Part shown: one piece after another, positions 11,087 to 21,380 of the stretch
Layout: each line of letters opens with the position of its first letter
Position numbering within the stretch: position 1 is the first letter of the stretch
NCBI GenBank assembly: GCA_033557675.1
Contig: JAWQRM010000076.1
Location: 1 to 32,196, forward strand
Direction: 5' to 3'
Source of the DNA: Coptodactyla brooksi
Taxonomy: Eukaryota > Arthropoda > Insecta > Coleoptera > Scarabaeidae
DNA: 32,196 nt
The notes under the pieces: generated by a model
What the model was told of the DNA's origin: nothing
The model's input: the letters and a program-made list of their open reading frames with translations, nothing else
The model's database searches: none
Translations under genes and position numbers: made by a program

Positions 11087-11388
11087 CCGAGTTTTACGTC
11101 GCCATCCGCGATATCCGTCCCTAGAGCGTCTACGATTCCCGAAACTTCGTATCCCGGAAATAAGGCTCCGTCGCGGAATCCGTGGTGCGGAATCGCGCAG
11201 GAATCGTCCGAGTCGGTCGAAATAATAGACGGGGTACGTTGCATGCGATAGCACGCCCCCGCGCAAATAACTTTGATTCGAGCCCCCTTCGGGGGTACGT
11301 CCGGAACCTGAACGGTCGTACTGTAGACGCAGTCTTTGACGAGAATTCCCGGTGTCTCTATCGACACTTGTCGACACAGTTTATTCAT
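10275..11388 (-). CDS. MDR-superfamily (zinc-type alcohol dehydrogenase-like) oxidoreductase, 331 residues
   Basis: Exons on the minus strand are 11388-10721, 10661-10514 and 10454-10275, joined by two 59-nt GT-AG introns. The phases fit and give 331 codons plus stop, a normal length for the medium-chain dehydrogenase/reductase family. The N-terminal GroES-like half has VICAGACYRM (about residues 40-49) and LFPGYEVSGIVDALG (77-90). The Rossmann half has VLIVGTGGLALWA (175-187), typical for NAD(P) binding. In the classic zinc enzymes the second motif reads GHE; here it is GYE, so the usual catalytic zinc ligand set looks incomplete and the reaction cannot be assigned. ATG is at 11388 with an acceptor directly upstream (5' UTR intron). 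The substrate is unknown. The 3' half is duplicated to the left. Confidence 0.88.
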
Positions 11389-11600
11389 TGCGCTTTAAGA
11401 AAATAACAAAGAGTATACAAAAATAATTCGATCGTATTTATATATTTACTTACAGAAAATTCTACTTTTTATTTAGTACACACGAACGCGGTTTATTTAT
11501 ATCTAAACTAGTCGATTTAAACGCAAGTGGAAAAATTATGCGCGCACGTTGACAGGCGACTGACAATCAGCTCCTAGGCAGCTGATCGAAATAAAATCTA
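11389..11600 (-). promoter_or_regulatory. 5' UTR intron and probable promoter region of the MDR gene
   Basis: On the minus strand a donor GTAAGT begins at 11453 and an acceptor TTCTTAAAG ends at 11393, five bases before the ATG. This predicts a 61-nt 5' UTR intron of the same size as the gene's coding introns. The promoter should lie just above about 11460. The sequence there has CpG-containing patches, and no clear TATA box was placed. Confidence 0.45.
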
Positions 11601-12519
11601 ATTGTTATTCAGACTCTAAATAACAAAAGATTAACGTTCGTTGTAGAAAATGTAAACAAGGAACTATGACCTTCCATTATACTTCCTTTAAATCACACAT
11701 TCATTAAACGCCAATAACCTTGGCTTTATTTCGAAATAATCATCGTGAAGAAGTGGATGTATTCATTAATTAAACAACAAATATTTTGCCGTTGTCATAC
11801 GTCTATTTATAACTTATCATCGTTCGCGTGTTATTTCTACCTAAGAAAGCATTGATTTTGTCTCGATATTGATTGTTCTTTAATTGTAAGTTAATGTAAT
11901 TACAAATATGTCATAAATATTTTTTTTATCAATTTAAGCGTTATATGGATTAATAAAATAACGTATTGCTTCGCGTTATCTGATTATACAACTATTACTG
12001 AAAATTCTTGCGTGTATTCAAGAAATGTCCTTGAAACACGCGGTAAAAAAATCGTAAAAGGTAGCCCTGAATGTCTCAAAGAAAATGAGTGTCAATCTTT
12101 AAAAATAACCGGGCGATTGAAGTTTTTTTTTGTACATATTGCCAACCGCAGCAATATTTAAATTATTTATTCTTCAAATTGTAAGAAAGACAATTGTCAA
12201 TACAAAACTTCATACTACCACTATTAATTTAGATTTATAAATGAATATTATAACTGCATATTTCTATTTACATTATTTAGCATATGGAAAGTATAAAGTT
12301 AGTTTTAAATACGTAAGTTTCGCATAGTGTTAACCAGAGGCGGTTCGTCAGCTGCAGGGATTTAAACACTTTCTGTAAATACCGATTTAGTACTTTGAAA
12401 AGGGCTAGAAATACGTGATATTTTAATAACAACCGATTATTAATTATCGATAGAACTGGTTTCGTTTTCATTCGAAGAACGGTTATTAGGCAATTTAAAA
12501 CGATACTTTTCTCTGCTTT
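11601..12519. other. Intergenic, no gene seen
   Basis: AT-rich sequence between the MDR promoter and the palindromic array. Short open frames here have no recognisable family and no supporting splice signals. Confidence 0.5.
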
Positions 12520-12632
12520 AACTTTAAAGTGACAGCTAATGTCACCTTGACGTTAAGAACGTCAAAGTGACAGCTCATGTCACTTTGACGTTTAAAACGT
12601 CAAAGTGACAGCTTTGACGTTAAAGCGACATC
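12520..12632. repeat. Tandem array of three 38-bp palindromic units
   Basis: Units start at 12520, 12558 and 12596 (period 38). The middle unit is a perfect hairpin: arm AACGTCAAAGTGACA at 12558-12572, five-base loop, and the complementary arm at 12578-12592. Unit 3 forms a shorter perfect hairpin with 10-bp arms at 12596-12605 and 12612-12621. Unit 1 has GTGACA/TGTCAC arms at 12529-12534 and 12540-12545. The junctions between units are palindromic as well (TTGACGTT AAG AACGTCAA). TGACGT half sites resemble CREB/ATF half sites. Confidence 0.93.
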
Positions 12633-13880
12633 TGCATTGAAGTTTTACCATGTTTTATTTTATCTCAACGTATTTTAAATGTGAATTAAAAATAAAAATT
12701 TGTTGTATGTAATTCATAAATGTAAGATTGTTTTTTTACGTAAACATTGTACTGGTCTTGTATAAAACGACGAGCCGCCGCAGGCGTTAATCATACAATG
12801 ATACAATTGCCAACTTTACTAATAAGCCGAATGGTGGCGCATTGTGCCATGTAACTTCTGAAATTTCTTTACTCTTACGCTTAAATTTCTTACCGTAAAA
12901 TATTGATAAATATCTTGTAAAAAGACCCGTTTTAAGGGCCTCTTCTAGAAATCGTTCAGAAGTTGCTAATCGCATCAAAGTTTATAAACGATAACAACAA
13001 ATAGATAGGTTGGCGCAATTATTTGCTGAGCAAATATAAATAAACGCAATAATAATCTTCAGGAACGGTTTTTCGTTTTAAATAACGCGATATGAATTCG
13101 TAAAGTGGTCCAAGGAATTGATTATACTTTAATAACCTCTTTCTAAGGTTGTCAGCTGCAGGATACTTGTTGGAAAATTTGAGAATGACTGTAAATACGC
13201 CCCAAAAATTTCACTTTGCATTTCTGAGAGATGTGTTTGCATAGAATTCTATATTAGTAAGTATGTTTGCTATTTTTTCCTACGTTTAAATATTAACGAT
13301 TGTCGTTGCTTACCTTTTTAGAACATGAGGTTAAAAGGAAGGCGACAAATATTGCCTTATTTTTTCAAGTACATATTTTGTACCCCTTAATCTGGTAAGT
13401 GTTTCTTATCTGTCGAATTATTTTATGATTAGAGTTTCTTTAACAATTGATTAAAGTAAGTTAAAATTTAATGAAAATTAATAGTTTATTAATGTAATAG
13501 GTTTTTCAGTTTTTTTAAATTAAGTCGGGAACTAATGTACTTACATTTTGAGAAAAATATACAAAGTGTTAGAAAATGCTTATGTAAAAAACTCGGAGCA
13601 ATTTTGAAAACGACTTGAAAACATCGAAAAATGTGAAGGTGCTTAACTTATCCAAAATTGCTTCCGATTTTTCGATTGTTATTTGTGGAGTTGGACAAAG
13701 TCGTAAGTTTGCGGTGACTTTAGGGAAAAGTGCCGTGGATGTTGAAAATCAAATTACGGTGGCCGCAGAAGATATTCATAACAATTCGCAGTAAGTTTCT
13801 TATCGTGCTAGGCAAAAGGACGCTTTTGTTAGCTTTAGCTTGATAAATTATCAGCGTACTTTCATTATGTTTCATAACTG
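12633..13880. other. Intergenic or 5' intronic region upstream of RhoGEF exons, no assigned gene
   Basis: No exon resembling the missing N-terminal half of the RhoGEF DH domain was found. A + strand open frame at about 13580-13792 ends at a donor-like GTAAGT. A minus-strand frame of 63 codons lies at 12787-12978. Neither has a family I recognise. Confidence 0.4.
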
Positions 13881-15090
13881 CAGTGCAACCTCTTTAATCC
13901 GAACTATTAATTGCACTGCTTGATCCGGATTATCGAAATGTTCAGATTATCAGAAGAAGACAGAAAATATCCATTATTCTAATTAAAGCAACTACACATT
14001 TCAACTTTCTCACAATGAGAAGTTGTTTATTTTAAAATCAAAAATTAACAACTGTTTTACATATCATATATTATTAGATACAGCATGACTAGAAACTATA
14101 AAGTTAATCTTAAAAAATAAGATGTAAATCTAAGAAGCTGTTAGAAATTGAGTGATTTTACTTTGTTTAACGTTGGCTTGTTCTGCCGTTTGGGCTCGTT
14201 TTTTCATTTCGGATAGAATTAGAATGTGATGTTCCGGTTCACCATTTTCCCCAGTCCATTTCAAACGTGTTCCAAAACTTCTAACTGCCTCTGTGTGCCG
14301 TACACGTCGTGGTATCACTCCGACTTCTTCGTTGGAGCTTGATTCATTTTGAGCATGTTCCAAAATATTCATATCGTTTATGAATTCCCATGATTCTTCT
14401 TGTCCAACGGTGCATTCAACAACTTCTTGTCTTGTTAGATCTTGAGAAATATGGGTTACCAGTGCAGTAACTTCCTCTATTTGTTTCTCTACATCCCTTA
14501 ATTCCATTTTATTTTTCCACTGTGATAATGGAAGATTATCGTCATCATTCCAACCATCATCAACTTGTGTTAGAAGTTTACTCCAAGAGTTTTGAATAAC
14601 TTCCGGCCTCACATTTTCCCAGGCTTCTGCTAATCCAATTACAACATCTTTTAGATTAACTCTCTTCAGTTCTGCACAGATATCTGCATCTTCAGAGGCA
14701 ACAATCCGTTTTAGAAGACATTTTCTGTAATGCAACTTGAATGCTTAAATAACATTTTGACCCATAGGTTGCACTAAAGGGGTTACATTTGGCGGCAAAA
14801 ACATTACAACAATTTTCTTATCATCTGAAGATGTCGTCTGGGTGTCCTGGGGCATTGTCTGTAATTAAAAGTGCCTTTGCCTCTAAATTCAGCTGTTGCA
14901 TTCTTTTTCGAACTGCTGGTACAAATTCCGTATAAAAGCAGCATTTAAAAATTTCTTTGGTAATCCAGGCTTTTTTCTGTCCTTGATACATCACTGGCAG
15001 TTGTTCACTTCCGAAAGCAAAAACTTTTGTTTCTCTCCGTTTGTTTCTGGAGTCGACCTGGTCCTGTTGAACAAAGCGCCCACCAAATAG
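13881..15090 (-). mobile_element. pogo/Tigger-like DNA transposon relic 1 (Jerky-type transposase)
   Basis: The left end, CAGTGCAACCTCTTTAATCC at 13881, looks like a Tigger-type terminal inverted repeat, followed by CCGGATTATC subterminal sequence. The transposase runs on the minus strand from about 15080 to 14130. No matching terminal repeat was found near 15090, so the right end is truncated. It lies immediately upstream of the first RhoGEF exon in the window (15140). Confidence 0.8.
14130..15080 (-). pseudogene. Tigger/Jerky-type DDE transposase fragment
   Basis: The minus strand shows ALLITDNAPGHPDD (second catalytic Asp in LITDNAPGHP), then a frameshift, then FLPPNVTPLVQPMGQ, a stop, AFKLHYRKCLLKRI, and an open 201-codon C-terminal part (14735-14130) with IAEAWENV as in Jerky/Tigger proteins. 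Frame breaks lie near 14840 and at the TAA before AFKLHYRK (near 14742). The upstream part (YQGQKKAWITKEIF) is also recognisable. The N-terminal DNA-binding domains are missing. It is not functional. Confidence 0.85.
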
Positions 15091-15139
15091 TTAGATATTC
15101 CAAATTCAAAATGGTATAAGAGTTTGTTTTTCTTTGTAG

Positions 15140-16050
15140 GTATTTGTCGAAGGATTGACTAAGTATTTTCAATTAGGAGCAAATTTGGAACGTATGTTCC
15201 CACGATTGAACGATTTAATAGAAATGCATTTAGCTCTATTATCAAAGCTACGTCAAAGACAAAGAGAATCTCCGATAGTTTTAACAATAGCGGATATTCT
15301 TTTAGAAGCCTTTTCTGACCACCAGGCGAACAAATTAAAATCGGCATACGGAGAATTTTGCAGCAGGCATAGAGATGCTGTTGAATTGTACAAGTACTAT
15401 TTTCATAACGACGCGAGGTTTAGCCAATTTGTGAAGCATTGCCAGGCGAATCCTTTACTTAAGAAAAAAGGAATTCCTGAATGCATCTTATTTGTCACGC
15501 AACGTTTGACGAAATATCCTCTATTGATCGAACCTCTGATCAAGACGAGCAAAGATAACAAAGAAGAGCAGGAATCTCTACAAAAAGCATTGGCGCTGGT
15601 GAAGGAAATTTTAGTCGAAGTAGATTCTCAAGTAGCCGAAAAGGAGAAGGAAGATAGAAAGATTGAGATTTATAATAAAATTGATGCAAAATCTTACACA
15701 GTACACCGAGGATTGAAGTTCAAAAAGTCTGATATCTTACAAGGGAATAGATCGCTTAAATTTGAAGGTGTCGCAATGTTAATGCAAGGAAGAGGAAAAA
15801 TGCAGGTTGTGTTGGTTATTGTCCTATCGGATGTCCTCTTTTTCTTACAAGAAAACTCGCAAAAATATAGTTTTTTTACACCTGACAATAAAGCGGGTGT
15901 CGTTTCCTTACAAAAATTATTGGTTCGTGAAAAAGCAGGACAAGAATCTAGAGGAATTTACTTGATATCATCTAACCCGGCTGATCCAGAAATGTTTGAG
16001 TTGAAAGTACACAAACCGAAAGACAAACAAATTTGGATAGCAGCAATAAG
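15140..16050 (+). CDS. cyst: RhoGEF exon with DH (from helix 1 onward) and PH domain
   Basis: The acceptor TTTTTCTTTGTAG ends at 15139 and the donor is GTAACT at 16051. The exon opens VFVEGLTKYFQLG, which corresponds to the DH segment just after the family's conserved first region, so a preceding exon is required. It continues through FCSRHRDAVELYKYY, QRLTKYPLL and the PH domain with DVLFFLQENSQKYSFF. The last codon is completed by A at 16108. Confidence 0.92.
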
Positions 16051-19000
16051 GTAACTGTTTTATATTTTTATTGATGATGGTTAAGATCTTTTCACTATAC
16101 AATTTAGAGCCGCGGTTCAAAACTGCCCTGAAGATGAAGAAGAATCCATAGCTTTAAGTTCAGAAGAGAAATTGTTGAGTGCAAAACAGAATCAAGTTAA
16201 ACATTTAGTTGGTAAGTGTACAAATTCTTTAAATTAATTAAAAAAAAACTAAAAATTAAGAAAGCTGCATGACCCTTTAAATTTTCTGTCTCTATAATTG
16301 CTTAACCTTTCTATTATTAACCTTTGTTTGTTACGTGACATTCTGTGACCGACGTGTAATTGTTGTTTCATGTAATAGATGACGAATCGGATATTAAAGG
16401 TAACTTTAAAATGAAAACTTTTGAAAAATTCTGAATTTGTGCATGTGACCACTTTTTGTACTTTGTACATTTTTTGCCATCAAATTATGTGTAATATGTT
16501 TTGTTGATTTCATTATTTCTGATATCTTATAAAAACATTTTTCAATACCTAATAATTTAAAGAATCATTGTAACTTCAATAAAACTTTTTATAATTTTAT
16601 TATGGAAACAACTAGAAAATTACTGTTCAAATGATAAATCCTTCCAGGCTTATTAAGGCAAAAAGATGTGGAACAGGCTTTGCTATTGGAAGAGAAGATG
16701 GCTCTACAACTCAGGTTGTTAGAAATTGCGGGACTTGAGCCACCATCACCACCGTCTTATCGTCACCTGGTTAGTGAAAATGCGGACACTAGTCAAATGT
16801 GGAAGGAGGTACTAACAGCAGTACAGGTAATTTTTTTTTGCAAATTTATGATTAAACATATTAACATTAGGTCATAATAATGTAAATTATTATTCAGCTA
16901 TCAAATTATACACTATTTAAATTCCAAATACTCATTCTGTACGAGAACTTACTAGTAAATTCTATAGCATTTGTTGTTTACCATACGTTGTCTGTCATGG
17001 TTTTTACTTCAATTTTTTAATTTCTAAATATTATTAATATAGAAAAAGTATATTCAGAAATGCTTATTGCAAGTAGCTGAAGCTATAAAATCCATTCTCA
17101 ATTCAGACAATTATACGTAACCAAGGATTCTGTTTTATATGTTTGCACTTTTATATATAATTAGTTATACAACTTTGCAAATACATCGTTTAGTGCGCTT
17201 GAAGAGAACAATAGGTTCCATTATTATTTTTTCATTTTGAAAAACAATCTAGCAACAAAGGGCAACTGTCTGGCCAGTATACTTGCTATTGTGTCTTCAC
17301 TGTTTAAAAGTGCATGTTTGCTTTCAATAGTATAGACGAATGATTATTGACTGTAGATATTTTTTTCTGTAAAAATCAATTGTAATATTTCTGTAAAAAT
17401 ATTACAATTGAAATATTATTTGGATGCATCTCTACATCTTTTTGTTTTTTTTTTATTCCACAGGAAGTTAGTCAGCTGGCTAGTAGTCTTTATACGACCG
17501 GCACGAATCTTTCTCGCAGTGTCAGTTCGGCCGGTGAACACCAGAGCGAGACCTACGTTTCCCCGATATTACCGAAAAGAGCAGAGACGTTTGGCGGTTT
17601 CGACAATCCTCAAGCTCCGCTCAAATTACTTGGAAAAAAACTGAATTCCTCGAGCGGTACTCCGGCAGGAACACCTGACCTGGAAAACTTAAAGCCTGGA
17701 GATAGCAAGCTGTTTGAACGTCTACCTTATAGGAACTGTATTATATCGGCCACTCCCCCGCTGACAAATGGTGGTGTTCCCACTGCTGACCAGCATTTGA
17801 CAGCGCCCGATATTCCTGCATTGCTATCGTTAGGAAGGGAGCAACAGTACGCTGCTGTGCAGCTGTCGCACTACGTTTACAACTTGCTTTGCATCATATC
17901 GCAGTTGATGACGACGAATGAGTGTTTACAAGCGCAGATTCTGACTATGAAAGGGGGCGGGGACAGCACAAAGTACAAACATAACCAGCAACTGGAGGAG
18001 CTGAGGAATCTGCAAGATAAGCTGACTGCCGAGAAAGCCGCGTGGAATGCAGCCAGAGATCAGGAGGCTAAGGAACTCGAAGAGAAGAAGGCAGAACTTG
18101 CTAAATTACAGGTACGATTTCGTAGGTTTCTTTATTAATTGCTTAAGTGTTAATTATTAATAAATTACATAATTATTCCTGTTCTATATTATGCCTACTT
18201 TATAGTTGACTTTAAACTATTTTTTAAGTCATGATCAAACTTAGTATTTCTTTTATTTTATTAGTTTATTTTAATACCAAACCAATATCGAGTGGTACAG
18301 AAGAATTTATTTTGACTTAACTAATCATGTTGACCTAATAATGTCGAATTAAATAATCTCTTTAACAAGCTATTTAAAAATCATTTCGATTTTAGTAAAA
18401 ATTACCTCTGTGATAGTCATTAATTAGTGCAGTGGAACTCCCCTTACTCGAAGTATCAAAAGTCCCAATGAAAAGTTTGAGTTTGAGAAAATTCTAGTTA
18501 GGGAAAAGGCTTAAAATGTTTCAATTACATGATTTCCTATTATGTATATATTACACATTTATTACGCATTTTTGTCGAACTTTCATTAATTGATTTAATT
18601 CATAGAATTTTTCAATTCCATTCAGCGACATGTACGTTAAATCTGTTTAAAAATGTTTTTTCTTCGTTCATAAAATAATTTTTTATACACTTTTTTCTGC
18701 TCCTGCTATGTCTTCTCCTTCATGTGTAGTGGTTGGTACACTTTCCAGAATATCTTTGTCTGTGGTATAATCATTAATTAGGAGATTACTGTTCATTTCA
18801 ACAAAAGCTTCGAGAGAAATGTTCTGATCAACTCAATATACTTTTGGAAATCTTGCCTCAGCTCAGCAAGCAACTTGTCATTCTCCAAGCTCCCCATTTG
18901 TTCTTTTAGTTGAACAAGAGAAATTTCGTCTTCTTCTTTGCACTCGTTATCAAAACCAGCTTTTTTAAAGCAGTTCTTAATTGTTTTTTGTTTCACATTT

Positions 19001-21380
19001 GCATTCCACCTCATGGCAATCTCTGTCATACGGTTGAGGAGTCATATGGTAGGATAAGCAATCGTCCTTCTCTAATGTAAGTTTTTTTAAGGATTCTCCG
19101 TTTGTAAAACTTCAGAAGCTTTTTGTAATGCCTTGATCTAAGGACTGTAGCTGTGAAGTTCCAATTGGTGGGAAAAATTGTAAATTGATGGATTTCAGCT
19201 TTTCTTATATGGGAAGATATCCTTGTATGAGCAAGACAGTTATCTATAAACATTAGTATTTTTCGATCCTCTGTTTGTCTACTTTCATCAACCACTTCTC
19301 AAAAATTTCCGAGATTATCCATGCTTTTTTATTACCCTCATAATCTACCAGATGCCAGCGTACTCTTTTAAAACATTTTGGTTTGACGCCTTTGCCAATT
19401 ATGACAGGTTTCAATTTTTCAGTACCACTCATGTTGGTTGCTATGAGGCATGCGAGTCTCTTTGGTGTTTATCATTTTTCATCTACAGGGAAAATAAAAT
19501 GTAAAAATTCGAGTTACAAGGTTTTACCTTTTTCGAATTTGTGAAGCCAACCTGGTCGTAAAATTCGTAGTCCCTAGTTGTTGACCATATTCTTCAGTTT
19601 TTTCTTGTAGAAGCTGCCCTAACACAGGAACGTTTTTGTCTCATAGGCGCAAACCCCTTAAATACTGCACTGTTAATATTTTTGTCTTTAATGTCTGTAT
19701 TGCATTTCACATAAGCCGGTTTTGTAACGTTATTCGCAAAATGTCGAATAGATTTTTTGATTTTAATTATTGTTGATAATGTGCTAGCCAGAATGTCATA
19801 TTGAGTAGCTATTATTTTCTTTTTGATACTATCATCCACTTTATTTAATATTTCCAGTTTCTTTTCTATTGTTTAACTTTTCAGTTTTCAGTAAAAAGGC
19901 TTGTTACAGGCTTTGTAACAAAATTTCAGTACTACCCCGAATTCCTTCATTTAGTATTTTTAACAATGATCAGGAATTGTTTACTTTTACCACGAATTTC
20001 TAGTTAGAGAGATTTTACGTTTCAAAGTTGGAAAATATTTTTTCGAGTTACAGAAAGTTCGAATTAGAGATAGTCGAGTTAAGGACAATTAAATTACCTG
20101 TAAACTGGATAGTAAAGCATGGGATGAAAAAATACTTCTAGTTAGAGAGAATTTCGAGTTAAGGGAGTTGGAGTTGAACATGTATTGAGAGTGACAGAAT
20201 TATGAACTAGGTGTTATGAACTATTGAATATTGTTGTATTGTGTTGTATAGGGGTTCAACTATTATCTGTCGCATTCTTGCAGACAATCATTAGACATTA
20301 ATGATCATCTAATGATCAGTCTAATGATCATCATGTCTTTTTGTTTCAAGAAACACCTCCGTATTGTTCTATTTAACTGACTGTAACTAATATCATTTCC
20401 AAAATCCCAATGGTGAGCATCGAATTTTGGACATACTGTCATTCAAAGAAAAGGGCATGTTATTGGTATTATTTTGATTGCAAAAACTGTTACTAATTTT
20501 GTAGTTACTTTTAGGAACAAATCAGAGCTGAACAATCAGACATCGCACAACAGCGGGAACAACTTTACCGTAAGATGGAAGTCCTAACCAGCCAGGGTCT
20601 TCTAATTTCACCGAACGTTGCTCTACCGGTTGCCAGTCAAGTGGACGACAGCAGCAATCAAAGTTCTGAAGAAAGTAGTCCGCAATCCGACAGCGCTTTC
20701 GTTACGACGACTTCGAGTGCAAGCAGCACGACTTCTCATTCGACGGCAGAAAGACGGAAAGACAGCAAATGGTCTAAAGGTTTGTAATTTAAATAATTTA
20801 TGGATTAAAAGAAATTACAAAATGTTTGTGTTCAGGATCCTCAAGTTCCAAATCTCAGCTTCCTATCAATTTAATCAGTACAACCAATCAACAGAAAGTC
20901 TCCCAAGTACCTGTTAAGCAACAAATTCCTCTAAAATTGGCATCTAGACTTAGCACAGGCAGCACGATTTCCTCGACATCGTCCGTAGGTCCGCAGCAAA
21001 TGTTACCGTTAAAGTTGAGTCAGGAGGAGAAAGTCAGACGTACTAGTTCCGGATATCAGAGATTAGGATCCGATAGTTTTAGTCCGACTTCTGGAGAAAC
21101 GGTAAGTTAACGACACGTTTTGTAAATGTTAGTTCTTTTAGCACTGTTACTATTTTAGACACCTACGACGACATACTCACATAGTAGGACAGGTTCGAGT
21201 CCAGCAATGATGCAAGCATCCCCTCCTGGGTCTCAAACGCTGCCGTTGAATTCGGCTCATACAAGTCCGAGCACTGGCGGTAGGGCGTCTAGAACGCACA
21301 CCTATCCAAAGATACCTGAAAAGTTTAAGGTTCGCAACGAACACCCACCGCCGACAGACGAGGAAGTCATATATTTTTGA
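15140..21380 (+). CDS. cyst: Dbl-family RhoGEF of the ARHGEF2/ARHGEF18/AKAP13 group (5'-incomplete)
   Basis: Exons are 15140-16050, 16108-16211, (16379-16399 microexon), 16648-16826, 17464-18111, 20515-20779, 20836-21101 and 21159-21380. They give 864 residues, or 871 with the microexon, and all phases agree. The product should activate Rho by nucleotide exchange. It contains the distal two thirds of the DH domain (GIPECILFVTQRLTKYPLL), the PH domain (VVSLQKLLVREKAGQE), a linker, PKRAETFGGFDN as in AKAP13/ARHGEF2, a Glu/Lys/Gln-rich coiled coil (LEELRNLQDKLTAEKAAW), and a C-terminal LPINLISTTNQ...QQIPLKLA block matching the ARHGEF2-type tail. It ends EEVIYF before TGA. The start of DH and any C1 domain are absent from the window. 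The name cyst (Drosophila Cysts/dp114RhoGEF) is inferred from family resemblance. Confidence 0.92.
16379..16399 (+). CDS. cyst: Candidate 21-nt microexon of the RhoGEF
   Basis: A 21-base segment lies between an acceptor (TTTCATGTAATAG) and a donor (GTAACT). It would be inserted between exons 16108-16211 and 16648-16826, both joined in phase 1. It keeps the frame and adds seven residues, changing KHLV-GLLRQK to KHLV-DDESDIK-GLLRQK, an acidic insert just after the PH domain. Inferred from splice signals and phase only. Confidence 0.6.
17043..17120 (+). CDS. cyst: Candidate alternative terminal exon of the RhoGEF
   Basis: An acceptor-like TATTAATATAG ends at 17042. Read in phase 0, as required after exon 16648-16826, the frame is open for 25 codons (KKYIQKCLLQVAEAIKS...) and ends TAA at 17118-17120. 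Use would truncate the protein before the coiled coil. No strong poly(A) signal was seen close behind. Confidence 0.25.
   Translation, partial: KKYIQKCLLQVAEAIKSILNSDNYT
17464..18111 (+). CDS. cyst: RhoGEF exon with RAETFGG motif and coiled coil
   Basis: The acceptor TTTTTTATTCCACAG ends at 17463 and the donor GTACGA starts at 18112; 216 codons, phase 0 at both ends. PKRAETFGGFDN is the segment shared with AKAP13 and ARHGEF2. The last 50 codons are rich in Glu, Lys, Gln and Ala with heptad-like spacing and predict a coiled coil that continues into the next exon (EQIRAEQSDIAQQREQL). Confidence 0.9.
18430..20181 (-). mobile_element. pogo/Tigger-like DNA transposon relic 2 with both ends
   Basis: The left end CAGTGGAACTCCCCTTACTCG (18430) and the reverse complement of the right end (from about 20181, with AACTCCCTTAACTCGAA inside) are similar inverted repeats. 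Both resemble the end of relic 1. The body carries a broken minus-strand transposase. It sits whole inside the RhoGEF intron 18112-20514. Confidence 0.75.
18793..19839 (-). pseudogene. Tigger-type transposase, fragmented
   Basis: On the minus strand an N-terminal psq/CENP-B-like helix-turn-helix fragment (ASTLSTIIKIKKSI, 19839-19594) is followed by fragments with YEGNKKAWIISEIFEKWL (near 19350), ILMFIDNCLAHTRI (catalytic region, near 19255) and a C-terminal part (19029-18793) with NCFKKAGF. Stops and frameshifts separate them, so it is inactive. Confidence 0.8.
20299..20333. repeat. Three short TAATGATCA repeats
   Basis: TAATGATCA occurs at 20299, 20310 and 20322. Each copy contains the palindrome TGATCA. 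It lies in the RhoGEF intron about 180 bases before exon 20515. Confidence 0.7.

Noticed and set aside
11036..11377. Minus-strand 113-codon frame overlapping the MDR exon 1
   Set aside because: Out of frame with the MDR protein, Arg/Ser-rich as expected for a shadow frame.
12787..12978. Minus-strand 63-codon frame beginning MMRLATSERFL
   Set aside because: No recognised family, no splice signals and AT-rich surroundings. Could be chance or an old element fragment.
14896..15090. Plus-strand 64-codon frame in the Tigger relic
   Set aside because: Antisense to the recognisable transposase frame YQGQKKAWITKEIF.
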